Origin: Xanthostigma xanthostigma
Taxonomy: Eukaryota > Arthropoda > Insecta > Raphidioptera > Raphidiidae
NCBI GenBank assembly: GCA_963575645.1
Contig: OY754466.1
Span: forward strand, 32,954,001 to 33,018,000
Direction of reading: 5' to 3'
Length of the DNA stretch: 64,000 nucleotides
The notes under the pieces are model-generated. The model saw only the letters and a program-made list of their open reading frames with translations, was not told where the DNA came from and did no database searches. Below, piece by piece: positions 1-11,700 of this stretch (within the stretch, counting starts at the first letter, position 1; each line of letters begins with the position of its first letter). The position numbers and the translations under genes are program-made.

Positions 1-165
1 CTTTATGACTATTAGGGGCAAACGAGTCCTTATAGGCAAAATTGCTTTATTTCATGAAGGTAAGTCTATTTACACTATAACATTCAGGTTTTAATCATTC
101 TCTCATAAGAAAATGTAAACTGCATATTAACCATTATTTTAACGCAGACAAGCAGTTTTTACATG
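1..165. repeat. Hybrid monomer at S (interval 1)
   Basis: The first half reads like the S monomer of other intervals (gactattagg, aaacgag, gaaggtaag). After cattcaggtt it reads ttaatcattc and gaaaatgtaaac, which belong to the following monomer in the other five intervals (for example 8909-9073). In those intervals S is followed by a separate monomer with gacgcaaatgagtc and agactataagattc. One monomer has therefore been removed here by an exchange within the shared cattcaggtt stretch, or added elsewhere. Confidence 0.85.
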
Positions 166-776
166 CTTCACGACAATTGCGTGCAAATGAGTCCTTATAG
201 GCAAAATTGCGTTATTTTACAAAGGTAAGTCTATTTTCACTATAACATTCAGGTTTGGATCGTTCTCTCATAAGAAAATGCAGACTGCATATTAACTATT
301 ATTTTGACGCATACAAGCAGTTTTTACATGCTTTATGACAATTAGGGGCAAATGAGCCCTTATAGGCTAAACTGCTTTATTTCATGAAGGTTAGTCTATT
401 TACACTATAACATTCAGGTTTGGATCATTCTCTCATAAGAAAATGCAAACTGCATATTAACCATTATTTTAACGCTGACAAGCAGTTTTTACAAGCTTTA
501 TGACAATTAGGTGCAAATGAGTCCTTATAGGCAAAATTGCTTTATTTCATGAGGGTTAGTCTATTTACACTATAACATTTAGGTTTGGATCATTATCTCA
601 TAAGAAAATGCAAACTGCATATTTACTATCATTTTAAAGCATTTAAGCAGTTTTTACATGCTTTATGACAATTAGGTGCAAATGAGTCCTTATAGGCAAA
701 ATTGCTTTATTTCATGAGGGTAAGTCTATTTACACTATAACATTCAGGTTTGGATCATTCTCTCATAAGAAAATGC

Positions 777-818
777 AAACTGCATATTAACCATTATTTT
801 AACGCATACAAGCAGTTT
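777..818. other. Inverted repeat in the monomer (exemplar)
   Basis: The arms AAACTGC (777-783) and GCAGTTT (812-818) are perfect 7-bp complements with a 28-nt spacer. The pair is present in nearly every monomer. Variants that break it are rare, such as cggc near 15.13 kb, aaaatgc near 12.66 kb and gcactttt near 3.13 kb. Just upstream, ATGCA-aac-TGCAT forms a shorter overlapping dyad sharing the left arm. Both could form small hairpins in single-stranded DNA or RNA. Confidence 0.7.
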
Positions 819-870
819 TTACATGCTTTATGACAATTGGGGGCAAATAAGTCCTTATAGGCAAAATTGC

Positions 871-876
871 TTTATT
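871..876 (-). other. AATAAA on the minus strand (exemplar)
   Basis: The tttatttc box reads as gAATAAA on the minus strand, the canonical polyadenylation hexamer. It recurs in most monomers; those with gcttttattc keep a shifted copy and those with ttttttttac lose it. In AT-rich DNA such a hexamer is expected by chance and its recurrence simply follows the repeat. Confidence 0.35.
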
Positions 877-881
877 TCATG

Positions 882-890
882 AAGGTAAGT
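882..890 (+). other. Splice-donor-like motif in many monomers (exemplar)
   Basis: AAGGTAAGT fits the eukaryotic 5' splice-site consensus. Forms with gaggGTAAGT or aaaGGTAAGT recur in a large share of monomers, while others have ggttagt and lose the match. No exon structure or reading frame goes with it, so it is recorded only as a recurrent sequence feature. Confidence 0.4.
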
Positions 891-1919
891 CTATTTACAC
901 TATAACATTCAGGTTTGGATCATTCTCTCATAAGAAAATGCAAACTGCATATTAACTATTAGTTTAACGCATACAAGCAGTTTTTACAAGCTTTATGACA
1001 ATTAGGTGCAAATGAGTCCTTATAGGCAAAATTGCTTTATTTCATGAGGGTTAGTCTATTTACACTATAACATTTAGGTTTGGATCATTATCTCATAAGA
1101 AAATGCAAACTGCATATTTACTATCATTTTAAAGCATTTAAGCAGTTTTTACATGCTTTATGACAATTAGGTGCAAATGAGTCCTTATAGGCAAAATTGC
1201 TTTATTTCATGAGGGTAAGTCTATTTACACTATAACATTCAGGTTTGGATTTTTCTCTCATAAGAAAATGCAAACTGCATATTAACCATTATTTTAACGC
1301 ATACAAGCAGTTTTTACATGCTTTATGACAATTAGGGGCAAATGAGCCCTTATAGGCTAAACTGCTTTATTTCATGAAGGTTAGTCTATTTACACTATAA
1401 CATTCAGGTTTGGATCATTCTCTCATAAGAAAATGCAAACTGCATATTAACAATTATTTTAACGCAGACAAGCAGTTTTTACATGCTTCACGACAATTGC
1501 GTGCAAATGAGTCCTTATAGGCAAAATTGCTTTATTTTACAAAGGTAAGACTATTTACACTATAACATTCAGGTTTGGATCATTCTCTCATAAGAAAATG
1601 CAAACTGCATATTAACCATTATTTTAACGCATACAAGCAGTTTTTACATGCTTTATGACAATTAGGGGCAAATGAGTCCTTATAGGCAAAATTGCTTTAT
1701 TTTACAAAGGTATGTCTATTTACACTATAACATTCAGGTTTGGATCATTCTCTCATAAGAAAATGCAAACTGCATATTAACCATTATTTTAACGCATACA
1801 AGCAGTTTTTACATGCTTTATGACAATTAGGGGCAAATGAGTCCTTATAGGCAAAATTGCTTTATTTCATGTAGGGTAAGTCTATTTACACTATAACATT
1901 CAGAGTTGGATCTTTCTCT

Positions 1920-2830
1920 CATAAGAAAATGCAAACTGCATATTAACCATTATTTAAACGCAGACAAGCAGTTTTTACATGCTTTACGACAATTAGGTGC
2001 AAATGAGTCTTTATAGGCAAAATTGCTTTATTTCATGAGGGTAAGTCTATTTACACTATAACATTCAGGTTTGGATCATTCTCTCATAAGAAAATGCAAA
2101 CTGCATATTAACCATTATTTTAACGCATACAAGCAGTTTTTACAAGCTTTATGACAATTAGGTGCAAATGAGTCCTTATAGGCAAAATTGCTTTATTTTA
2201 TGAGGGTTAGTCTATTTACACTATAACATTTAGGTTTGGATCATTCTTTCATAAGAAAATGCAAACTGCATATTTACTATCATTTTAACGCATACAAGCA
2301 GTTTTTACATGCTTTACGACAATTAGGTGCAAATGAGTCCTTATAGGCAAAATTGCTTTATTTTATGAGGGTTAGTCTATTTACACTATAACATTTAGGT
2401 TTGGATCATTCTCTCATAAGAAAATGCAAACTGCATATTAACCATTATTTTAACGCATACAAGCAGTTTTTACATGCTTTATGACAATTAGGGGCAAATG
2501 AGTCCTTATAGGCAAAATTGCTTTATTTTACAAAGGTATGTCTATTTACACTAAACATTCAGGTTTGGATCATTCTCTCATAAGAAAATGCAAACTGCAT
2601 ATTAACCATTATTTAAACGCAGACAAGCAGTTTTTACATGCTTTACGACAATTAGGTGCAAATGAGTCTTTATAGGCAAAATTGCTTTATTTCATGAGGG
2701 TAAGTCTATTTACACTATAACATTCAGGTTTGGATCATTCTCTCATAAGAAAATGCAAACTGCATATTAACCATTATTTTAACGCATACAAGCAGTTTTT
2801 ACAAGCTTTATGACAATTAGGTGCAAATGA
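1920..2830. repeat. Local monomer gain in interval 1
   Basis: About 250 bp at 1920-2171 recur at 2579-2830 with an offset of 659 bp, four monomers minus one base. The missing base is in cactaaacattc near 2.55 kb. The box ttttatgagggttag also appears twice in succession (near 2.21 and 2.37 kb). Comparing offsets to interval 2 before (8908) and after (8414) gives a net gain of three monomers here. Confidence 0.75.
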
Positions 2831-4390
2831 GCCCTTATAGGCAAAATTGCTTTATTTAATGAAGGTTAGTCTATTAACACTTTAACATTCAGGTTTGGAT
2901 TATTCTCTCATAAGAAAATGCAAACTGCATATTAACCATTATTTTAACGCAGACAAGCAGTTTTTACATGCTTTACGACAATTAGGTGCAAATGAGTCCT
3001 TATAGGCGAAATTGCTTTATTTCACAAAGGTAAGTTTACTTACACTATAACATTCAGGTTTGGATCATTCTCTCATAAGAAAATGCAAACTGCATATTAA
3101 CCATTATTTTAACCCTGACAAGCACTTTTTACATGCTTTACGACAATTAGGTGCAAATGAGTCCTTATAGGCAAAATTGCTTTATTTCATGAGGGTAAGT
3201 CTATTTACACTATAACATTCAGGTTTGGATCATTCTCTCATAAGAAAATGCAAACTGCATATTAACCATTATTTTAACGCATACAAGCAGTTTTTACATG
3301 CTTTATGACAATTAGGGGCAAATAAGTCCTTATAGGCAAAATTGCTTTATTTCATGAAGGTAAGTCTATTTCCACTATAACATTCAGGTTTGGATCATTC
3401 TCTCATAAGAAAATGCAAACTGCATATTAACAATTATTTTAACGCAGACAAGCAGTTTTTACATGCTTCACGACAATTGCGTGCAAATGAGTCCTTATAG
3501 GCAAAATTGCTTTATTTCTTAAGGGTAAGTCTATTTACACTATAACATTCAGGTTTGGATCATTCTCTCATAAGAAAATGCAAACTGCATATTAACCATT
3601 ATTTTAACGCACACAAGCAGTTTTTACATGCTTTATGACAATTAGGGGCAAATGGGTCCTTATAGGCAAAATTGCTTTATTTCATGAAGGTTAGTCTATT
3701 TACACTATAACATTCAGGTTTGGATCATTCTCTCATAAGAAAATGCAAACTGCATATTAACCATTATTTTAACGCAGCCAAGCAGTTTTTACATGCTTCA
3801 CGACAATTGCGTGCAAATGAGTCCTTATAGGCAAAATTGCTTTTTTTTACAAAGGTAAGTCTATTTTCACTATAACATTCAGGTTTGGATCATTCTCTCA
3901 TAAGAAAATGCAAACTGCATATTAACCATTATTTTAACGCATACAAGCAGTTTTTACATGCTTTATGACAATTAGGGGCAAATGAGTCCTTATAGGCAAA
4001 ATTGCTTTATTTCATAAAGGGTAAGTCTATTTACACTATAACATTCAGGTTTGGATCTTTCTCTCATAAGAAAATGCAAACTGCATATTAACCATTATTT
4101 AAACGCAGACAAGCAGTTTTTACATGCTTTACGACAATTAGGTGCAAATGAGTCCTTATAGGCAAAATTGCTTTATTTCATGAAGGTTAGTCTATTTACA
4201 CTATAACATTTAGGTTTGGATCATTCTCTCATAAGAAAATGCAAACTGCATTTTAACCATTATTTTAACGCATACAAGCAGTTTTTACAAGTTTATGACA
4301 ATTAGGTGCAAATGAGTCCTTATAAGAAAAATTGCTTAATTTCATGAGGGTTAGTCTATTTACACTATAACAATTACGTTTGGATCATTC

Positions 4391-4400
4391 TAAAATAAGA
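4391..4400. other. Three-base variant ctaaaataag (exemplar)
   Basis: The usual ctctcataag reads ctaaaataag, a replacement of three neighbouring bases CTC by AAA without change of length. I find 15 copies, with the first T at 4391, 12640, 13134, 19402, 27651, 28145, 35569, 36063, 40187, 40681, 47114, 53716, 57180, 60149 and 60643. All share the same flanking alleles, so they descend from one event and serve as a tracer of amplification. Confidence 0.85.
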
Positions 4401-4651
4401 AAATGCAAACTGCATATTTACTATCATTTTAACGCTTACAAGCAGTTTTTACATGCTTTATGACAATTAGGTGCAAATAAGTCCTTATAGGCAAAATTGC
4501 TTTATTTCTTGAGGGTAAGTCTATTTACACTATAACATTCAGGTTTGGATCATTCTCTCATAAGAAAATGCAAACTGCATATTAACCATTATTTTAACGC
4601 ATACAAGCAGTTTTTACAAGTTTATGACAATTAGGTGCAAATGAGTCCTTA

Positions 4652-4667
4652 TAAGCAAAATTGCTTA
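4652..4667. other. Near-perfect palindrome in one variant class (exemplar)
   Basis: TAAGCAA-AA-TTGCTTA has 7-bp arms with two central bases. It marks monomers that start with aagtttatgac (one base shorter than usual) and carry caattacgtttgg. The usual monomer has only the inner GCAA-AA-TTGC. A derived form, ataagaaaaattgctta, has lost symmetry and is always in the same monomer as ctaaaataag when both lie in a B-type core. Confidence 0.7.
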
Positions 4668-7600
4668 ATTTCATGAGGGTTAGTCTATTTACACTATAAC
4701 AATTACGTTTGGATCATTCTCTCATAAGAAAATGCAAACTGCATATTTACTATCATTTTAACGCTTACAAGCAGTTTTTGCATGCTTTATGACAATTAGG
4801 TGCAAATGAGTCCTTATAGGCAAAATTGCTTTATTTCTTGAGGGTAAGTCTATTTACACTATAACATTCAGGTTTGGTTCATTCTCTCATAAGAAAATGC
4901 AAACTGCATATTAACCATTATTTTAACGCATACAAGCAGTTTTTACATGCTTTATGACAATTAGGGGCAAATGGGTCCTTATAGGCAAAATTGCTTTATT
5001 TCATGAAGGTTAGTCTATTTACACTATAACATTCAGGTTTGGATCATTCTCTCATAAGAAAATGCAAACTGCATATTAACCATTATTTTAACGCAGCCAA
5101 GCAGTTTTTACATGCTTCACGACAATTGCGTGCAAATGAGTCCTTATAGGCAAAATTGCTTTTTTTTACAAAGGTAAGTCTATTTTCACTATAACATTCA
5201 GGTTTGGATCATTCTCTCATAAGAAAATGCAAACTGCATATTAACCATTATTTTAACGCATACAAGCAGTTTTTACATGCTTTATGACAATTAGGGGCAA
5301 ATGAGTCCTTATAGGCAAAATTGCTTTATTTCATAAAGGGTAAGTCTATTTACACTATAACATTCAGGTTTGGATCTTTCTCTCATAAGAAAATGCAAAC
5401 TGCATATTAACCATTATTTAAACGCAGACAAGCAGTTTTTACTTGCTTTACGACAATTAGGTGCAAATGAGTCTTTATAGGCAAAATTGCTTTATTTCAT
5501 GAAGGTAAGTCTATTTACACTATAACATTTAGGTTTGGATCATTCTCTCATAAGAAAATGCAAACTGCATATTAACCATTATTTTAACGCATACAAGCAG
5601 TTTTTACAAGTTTATGACAATTAGGTGCAAATGAGTCCTTATAAGCAAAATTGCTTAATTTCATGAGGGTTAGTCTATTTACACTATAACAATTACGTTT
5701 GGATCATTCTCTCATAAGAAAATGCAAACTGCATATTTACTATCATTTTAACGCTTACAAGCAGTTTTTACATGCTTTATGACAATTAGGTGCAAATAAG
5801 TCCTTATAGGCAAAATTGCTTTATTTCTTGAGGGTAAGTCTATTTACACTATAACATTCAGGTTTGGATCATTCTCTCATAAGAAAATGCAAACTGCATA
5901 TTAAAAATTATTTCAACGCATACAAGCAGTTTTTACATGCTTTATGACAATTGGGGGCAAATAAGTCCTTATAGGCAAAATTGCTTTATTTCATGAAGGT
6001 AAGTCTATTTACACTATAACATTCAGGTTTGGATCATTCTCTCATAAGAAAATGCAAACTGCATTTTAACTATTAGTTTAACGCATACAAGCAGTTTTTA
6101 CAAGCTTTATGACAATTAGGTGCAAATGAGTCCTTATAGGCAAAATTGCTTTATTTCATGAGGGTTAGTCTATTTACACTATAACATTTAGGTTTGGATC
6201 ATTCTCTCATAAGAAAATGCAAACTGCATATTTACTATCATTTTAACGCATTTAAGCAGTTTTTACATGCTTTATGACAATTAGGTGCAAATGAGTCCTT
6301 ATAGGCAAAATTGCTTTATTTCATGAGGGTAAGTCTATTTACACTATAACATTCAGGTTTGGATTATTCTCTCATAAGAAAATGCAAACTGCATATTAAC
6401 CATTATTTTAACGCATACAAGCAGTTTTTACATGCTTTATGACAATTAGGGGCAAATGAGTCCTTATAGGCTAAACTGCTTTATTTCATGAAGGTTAGTC
6501 TATTTACACTATAACATTTAGGTTTGGATCATTCTCTCATAAGAAAATGCAAACTGCATATTAACAATTATTTTAACGCAGACAAGCAGTTTTTACATGC
6601 TTCACGACAATTGCGTGCAAATGAGTCCTTATAGGCAAAATTGCTTTATTTTACAAAGGTAAGACTATTTACACTATAACATTCAGGTTTGGACCATTCT
6701 CTCATAAGAAAATGCAAACTGCATATTTACTATCATTTTAACGCATACAAGCAGTTTTTACATGCTTTATGACAATTAGGTGCAAATGAGTCCTTATAGG
6801 CAAAATTGCTTTATTTCATGAGGGTAAGTCTATTTACACTATAACATTCAGGTTTGGATCATTCTCTCATAAGAAAATGCAAACTGCATATTAACCATTA
6901 TTTTAACGCATACAAGCAGTTTTTACAAGTTTATGACAATTAGGTGCAAATGAGTCCTTATAAGCAAAATTGCTTAATTTCATGAGGGTTAGTCTATTTA
7001 CACTATAACAATTACGTTTGGATCATTCTCTCATAAGAAAATGCAAACTGCATATTTACTATCATTTTAACGCTTACAAGCAGTTTTTACATGCTTTATG
7101 ACAATTAGGTGCAAATAAGTCCTTATAGGCAAAATTGCTTTATTTCTTGAGGGTAAGTCTATTTACACTATAACATTCAGGTTTGGATCATTCTCTCATA
7201 AGAAAATGCAAACTGCATATTAAAAATTATTTCAACGCATACAAGCAGTTTTTACATGCTTTATGACAATTGGGGGCAAATAAGTCCTTATAGGCAAAAT
7301 TGCTTTATTTCATGAAGGTAAGTCTATTTACACTATAACATTCAGGTTTGGATCATTCTCTCATAAGAAAATGCAAACTGCATTTTAACTATTAGTTTAA
7401 CGCATACAAGCAGTTTTTACAAGCTTTATGACAATTAGGTGCAAATGAGTCCTTATAGGCAAAATTGCTTTATTTCATGAGGGTTAGTCTATTTACACTA
7501 TAACATTTAGGTTTGGATCATTCTCTCATAAGAAAATGCAAACTGCATATTTACTATCATTTTAACGCATTTAAGCAGTTTTTACATGCTTTATGACAAT

Positions 7601-8743
7601 TAGGTGCAAATGAGTCCTTATAGGCAAAATTGCTTTATTTCATGAGGGTAAGTCTATTTACACTATAACATTCAGGTTTGGATTATTCTCTCATAAGAAA
7701 ATGCAAACTGCATATTAACCATTATTTTAACGCATACAAGCAGTTTTTACAAGCTTTATGACAATTAGGTGCAAATGAGTCTATATAGGCAAAATTGCCT
7801 TATTTCATGAGGGTTAGTCTATTTACACTATAACATTTAGGTTTGGATCATTCTTTCATAAGAAAATGCAAACTGCATATTTACTATCATTTTAACGCAT
7901 ACAAGCAGTTTTTACATGCTTTATGACAATTAGGTGCAAATGAGTCCTTATAGGCAAAATTGCTTTATTTCATGAGGGTAAGTCTATTTACACTATAACA
8001 TTCAGGTTTGGATCATTCTCTCATAAGAAAATGCAAACTGCATATTAACCATTATTTTAACGCATACAAGCAGTTTTTACATGCTTTATGACAATTAGGG
8101 GCAAATGGGTCCTTATAGGCAAAATTGCTTTATTTCATGAAGGTTAGTCTATTTACACTATAACATTCAGGTTTGGATTATACTCTCAAAAGAAAATGCA
8201 AACTGCATATTAACCATTATTTTAACGCAGACAAGCAGTTTTTACATGCTTCACGACAATTGCGTGCAAATGAGTCCTTATAGGCAAAATTGCTTTATTT
8301 TACAAAGGTAAGTCTATTTACACTATAACATTCAGGTTTGGATCATTCTCTCATAAGAAAATGCAAACTGCATATTAACCATTATTTTAACGCATACAAG
8401 CAGTTTTTACATGCTTTATGACAATTAGGGGCAAATGAGTCCTTATAGGCAAAATTGCTTTATTTCATTAGGGTAAGTCTATTTACACTATAACATTCAG
8501 GTTTGGATCTTTCTCTCATAAGAAAATGCAAACTGCATATTAGCCATTATTTAAACGCAGACAAGCAGTTTTTACATGCTTTACGACAATTAGGTGCAAA
8601 TGAGTCTTTATAGGCAAAATTGCTTTATTTCATGAGGGTAAGTCTATTTACACTATAACATTTAGGTTTGGATCATTCTTTCATAAGAAAATGCAAACTG
8701 CATATTTACTATCATTTTAACGCATACAAGCAGTTTTTACATG

Positions 8744-11700
8744 CTTTATGACTATTAGGGGCAAACGAGTCCTTATAGGCAAAATTGCTTTATTTCATGA
8801 AGGTAAGTCTATTTACACTATAACATTCAGGTTTGGATCATTCTCTCGTAAGAAAATGCAAACTGCATATTAACCATTTTTTTAACGCTGACAAGCAGTT
8901 TTTACATGCTTTATGACAATTAGACGCAAATGAGTCTTTATAGGCAAAATTGCTTTATTTCATGAAGGTCAGTCTATTTAGACTATAAGATTCAGGTTTT
9001 AATCATTCTCTCATAAGAAAATGTAAACTGCATATTAACCATTATTTTAACGCAGACAAGCAGTTTTTACATGCTTCACGACAATTGCGTGCAAATGAGT
9101 CCTTATAGGCAAAATTGCGTTATTTTACAAAGGTAAGTCTATTTTCACTATAACATTCAGGTTTGGATCGTTCTCTCATAAGAAAATGCAAACTGCATAT
9201 TAACTATTATTTTGACGCATACAAGCAGTTTTTACATGCTTTATGACAATTAGAGGCAAATGAGCCCTTATAGGCTAAACTGCTTTATTTCATGAAGGTT
9301 AGTCTATTTACACTATACCATTCAGGTTTGGATCATTCTCTCATAAGAAAATGCAAACTGCATATTAACCATTATTTTAACGCTGACAAGCAGTTTTTAC
9401 AAGCTTTATGACAATTAGGTGCAAATGAGTCCTTATAGGCAAAATTGCTTTATTTCATGAGGGTTAGTCTATTTACACTATAACATTTAGGTTTGGATCA
9501 TTATCTCATAAGAAAATGCAAACTGCATATTTACTATCATTTTAAAGCATTTAAGCAGTTTTTACATGCTTTATGACAATTAGGTGCAAATGAGTCCTTA
9601 TAGGCAAAATTGCTTTATTTCATGAAGGTAAGTCTATTTACACTATAACATTCAGGTTTGGATCATTCTCTCATAAGAAAATGCAAACTGCATATTAACC
9701 ATTATTTTAACGCATACAAGCAGTTTTTACATGCTTTATGACAATTGGGGGCAAATAAGTCCTTATAGGCAAAATTGCTTTATTTCATGAAGGTAAGTCT
9801 ATTTACACTATAACATTCAGGTTTGGATCATTCTCTCATAAGAAAATGCAAACTGCATATTAACTATTAGTTTAACGCATACAAGCAGTTTTTACAAGCT
9901 TTATGACAATTAGGTGCAAATGAGTCCTTATAGGCAAAATTGCTTTATTTCATGAGGGTTAGTCTATTTACACTATAACATTTAGGTTTGGATCATTATC
10001 TCATAAGAAAATGCAAACTGCATATTTTCTATCATTTTAAAGCATTTAAGCAGTTTTTACATGCTTTATGACAATTAGGTGCAAATGAGTCCTTATAGGC
10101 AAAATTGCTTTATTTCATGAGGGTAAGTCTATTTACACTATAACATTCAGGTTTGGATTTTTCTCTCATAAGAAAATGCAAACTGCATATTAACCATTAT
10201 TTTAACGCATACAAGCAGTTTTTACATGCTTTATGACAATTAGGGGCAAATGAGCCCTTATAGGCTAAACTGCTTTATTTCATGAAGGTTAGTCTATTTA
10301 CACTATAACATTCAGGTTTGGATCATTCTCTCATAAGAAAATGCAAACTGCATATTAACCATTATTTTAACGCAGACAAGCAGTTTTTACATGCTTCACG
10401 ACAATTGCGTGCAAATGAGTCCTTATAGGCAAAATTGCTTTATTTTACAAAGGTAAGACTATTTACACTATAACATTCAGGTTTGGATCATTCTCTCATA
10501 AGAAAATGCAAACTGCATATTAACCATTATTTTAACGCATACAAGCAGTTTTTACATGCTTTATGACAATTAGGGGCAAATGAGTCCTTATAGGCAAAAT
10601 TGCTTTATTTTACAAAGGTATGTCTATTTACACTATAACATTCAGGTTTGGATCATTCTCTCATAAGAAAATGCAAACTGCATATTAACCATTATTTTAA
10701 CGCATACAAGCAGTTTTTACATGCTTTATGACAATTAGGGGCAAATGAGTCCTTATAGGCAAAATTGCTTTGTTTCATGTAGGGTAAGTCTATTTACACT
10801 ATAACATTCAGAGTTGGATCTTTCTCTCATAAGAAAATGCAAACTGCATATTAACCATTATTTAAACGCAGACAAGCAGTTTTTACATGCTTTACGACAA
10901 TTAGGTGCAAATGAGTCTTTATAGGCAAAATTGCTTTATTTCATGAGGGTAAGTCTATTTACACTATAACATTCAGGTTTGGATCATTCTCTCATAAGAA
11001 AATGCAAACTGCGTATTAACCATTATTTTAACGCATACAAGCAGTTTTTACAAGCTTTATGACAATTAGGTGCAAATGAGTCCTTATAGGCAAAATTGCT
11101 TTATTTTATGAGGGTTAGTCTATTTACACTATAACATTTAGGTTTTGATCATTCTTTCATAAGAAAATGCAAACTGCATATTTACTATCATTTTAACGCA
11201 TACAAGCAGTTTTTACATGCTTTATGGCAATTAGGTGCAAATGAGTCCTTATAGGCAAAATTGCTTTATTTCATGAAGGTTAGTCTATTAACACTTTAAC
11301 ATTCAGGTTTGGATTATTCTCTCATAAGAAAATGCAAACTGCATATTAACCATTATTTTAACGCAGACAAGCAGTTTTTACATGCTTTACGACAATTAGG
11401 TGCAAATGAGTCCTTATAGGCGAAATTGCTTTATTTCACAAAGGTAAGTTTACTTACACTATAACATTCAGGTTTGGATCATTCTCTCATAAGAAAATGC
11501 AAACTGCATATTAACCATTATTTTAACCCTGACAAGCACTTTTTACATGCTTTACGACAATTAGGTGCAAATGAGTCCTTATAGGCAAAATTGCTTTTAT
11601 TCATGAGGGTAAGTCTATTTACACTATAACATTCAGGTTTGGATCATTCTCTCATAAGAAAATGCAAACTGCATATTAACCATTATTTTAACGCATACAA

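Larger units (their letters stand above)
496..1320. repeat. Three-monomer sub-repeat (495-bp period)
   Basis: Two consecutive monomers at 496-825, marked by tcattatctcataag and tttaaagcatttaag, recur at 991-1320, exactly 495 bp later. The third monomer of each set differs: ttgggggcaaataag at about 835 and ggggcaaatgagccc at about 1330. The arrangement returns in intervals 2, 4, 5 and 6 (tcattatctc near 9.50/9.99, 24.51/25.01, 32.43/32.93 and 44.96/45.46 kb). Confidence 0.8.
1..8743. repeat. HOR interval 1 (53 monomers, A type)
   Basis: This interval runs from the S marker at the window start to the base before the next S at 8744. Its length is 53 x 165 minus 2. It opens with a hybrid monomer that merges the first two monomers of other intervals. 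Against interval 2 it has a net gain of three monomers at about 2.3-2.8 kb. Diagnostic alleles include gcagccaag at 3777 and 5096 with a single ctaaaataag site between them at about 4390, acacaagcag at 3611, and ttgcatgc at about 4770. The part from 3208 onward recurs almost unchanged from 18219. Confidence 0.85.

Noticed and set aside
491..500. HindIII-type satellite family of fish, because of aagctt in acaagctttatg
   Set aside because: The site occurs in only some monomers, and a six-base site in an AT-rich repeat is no evidence of family.
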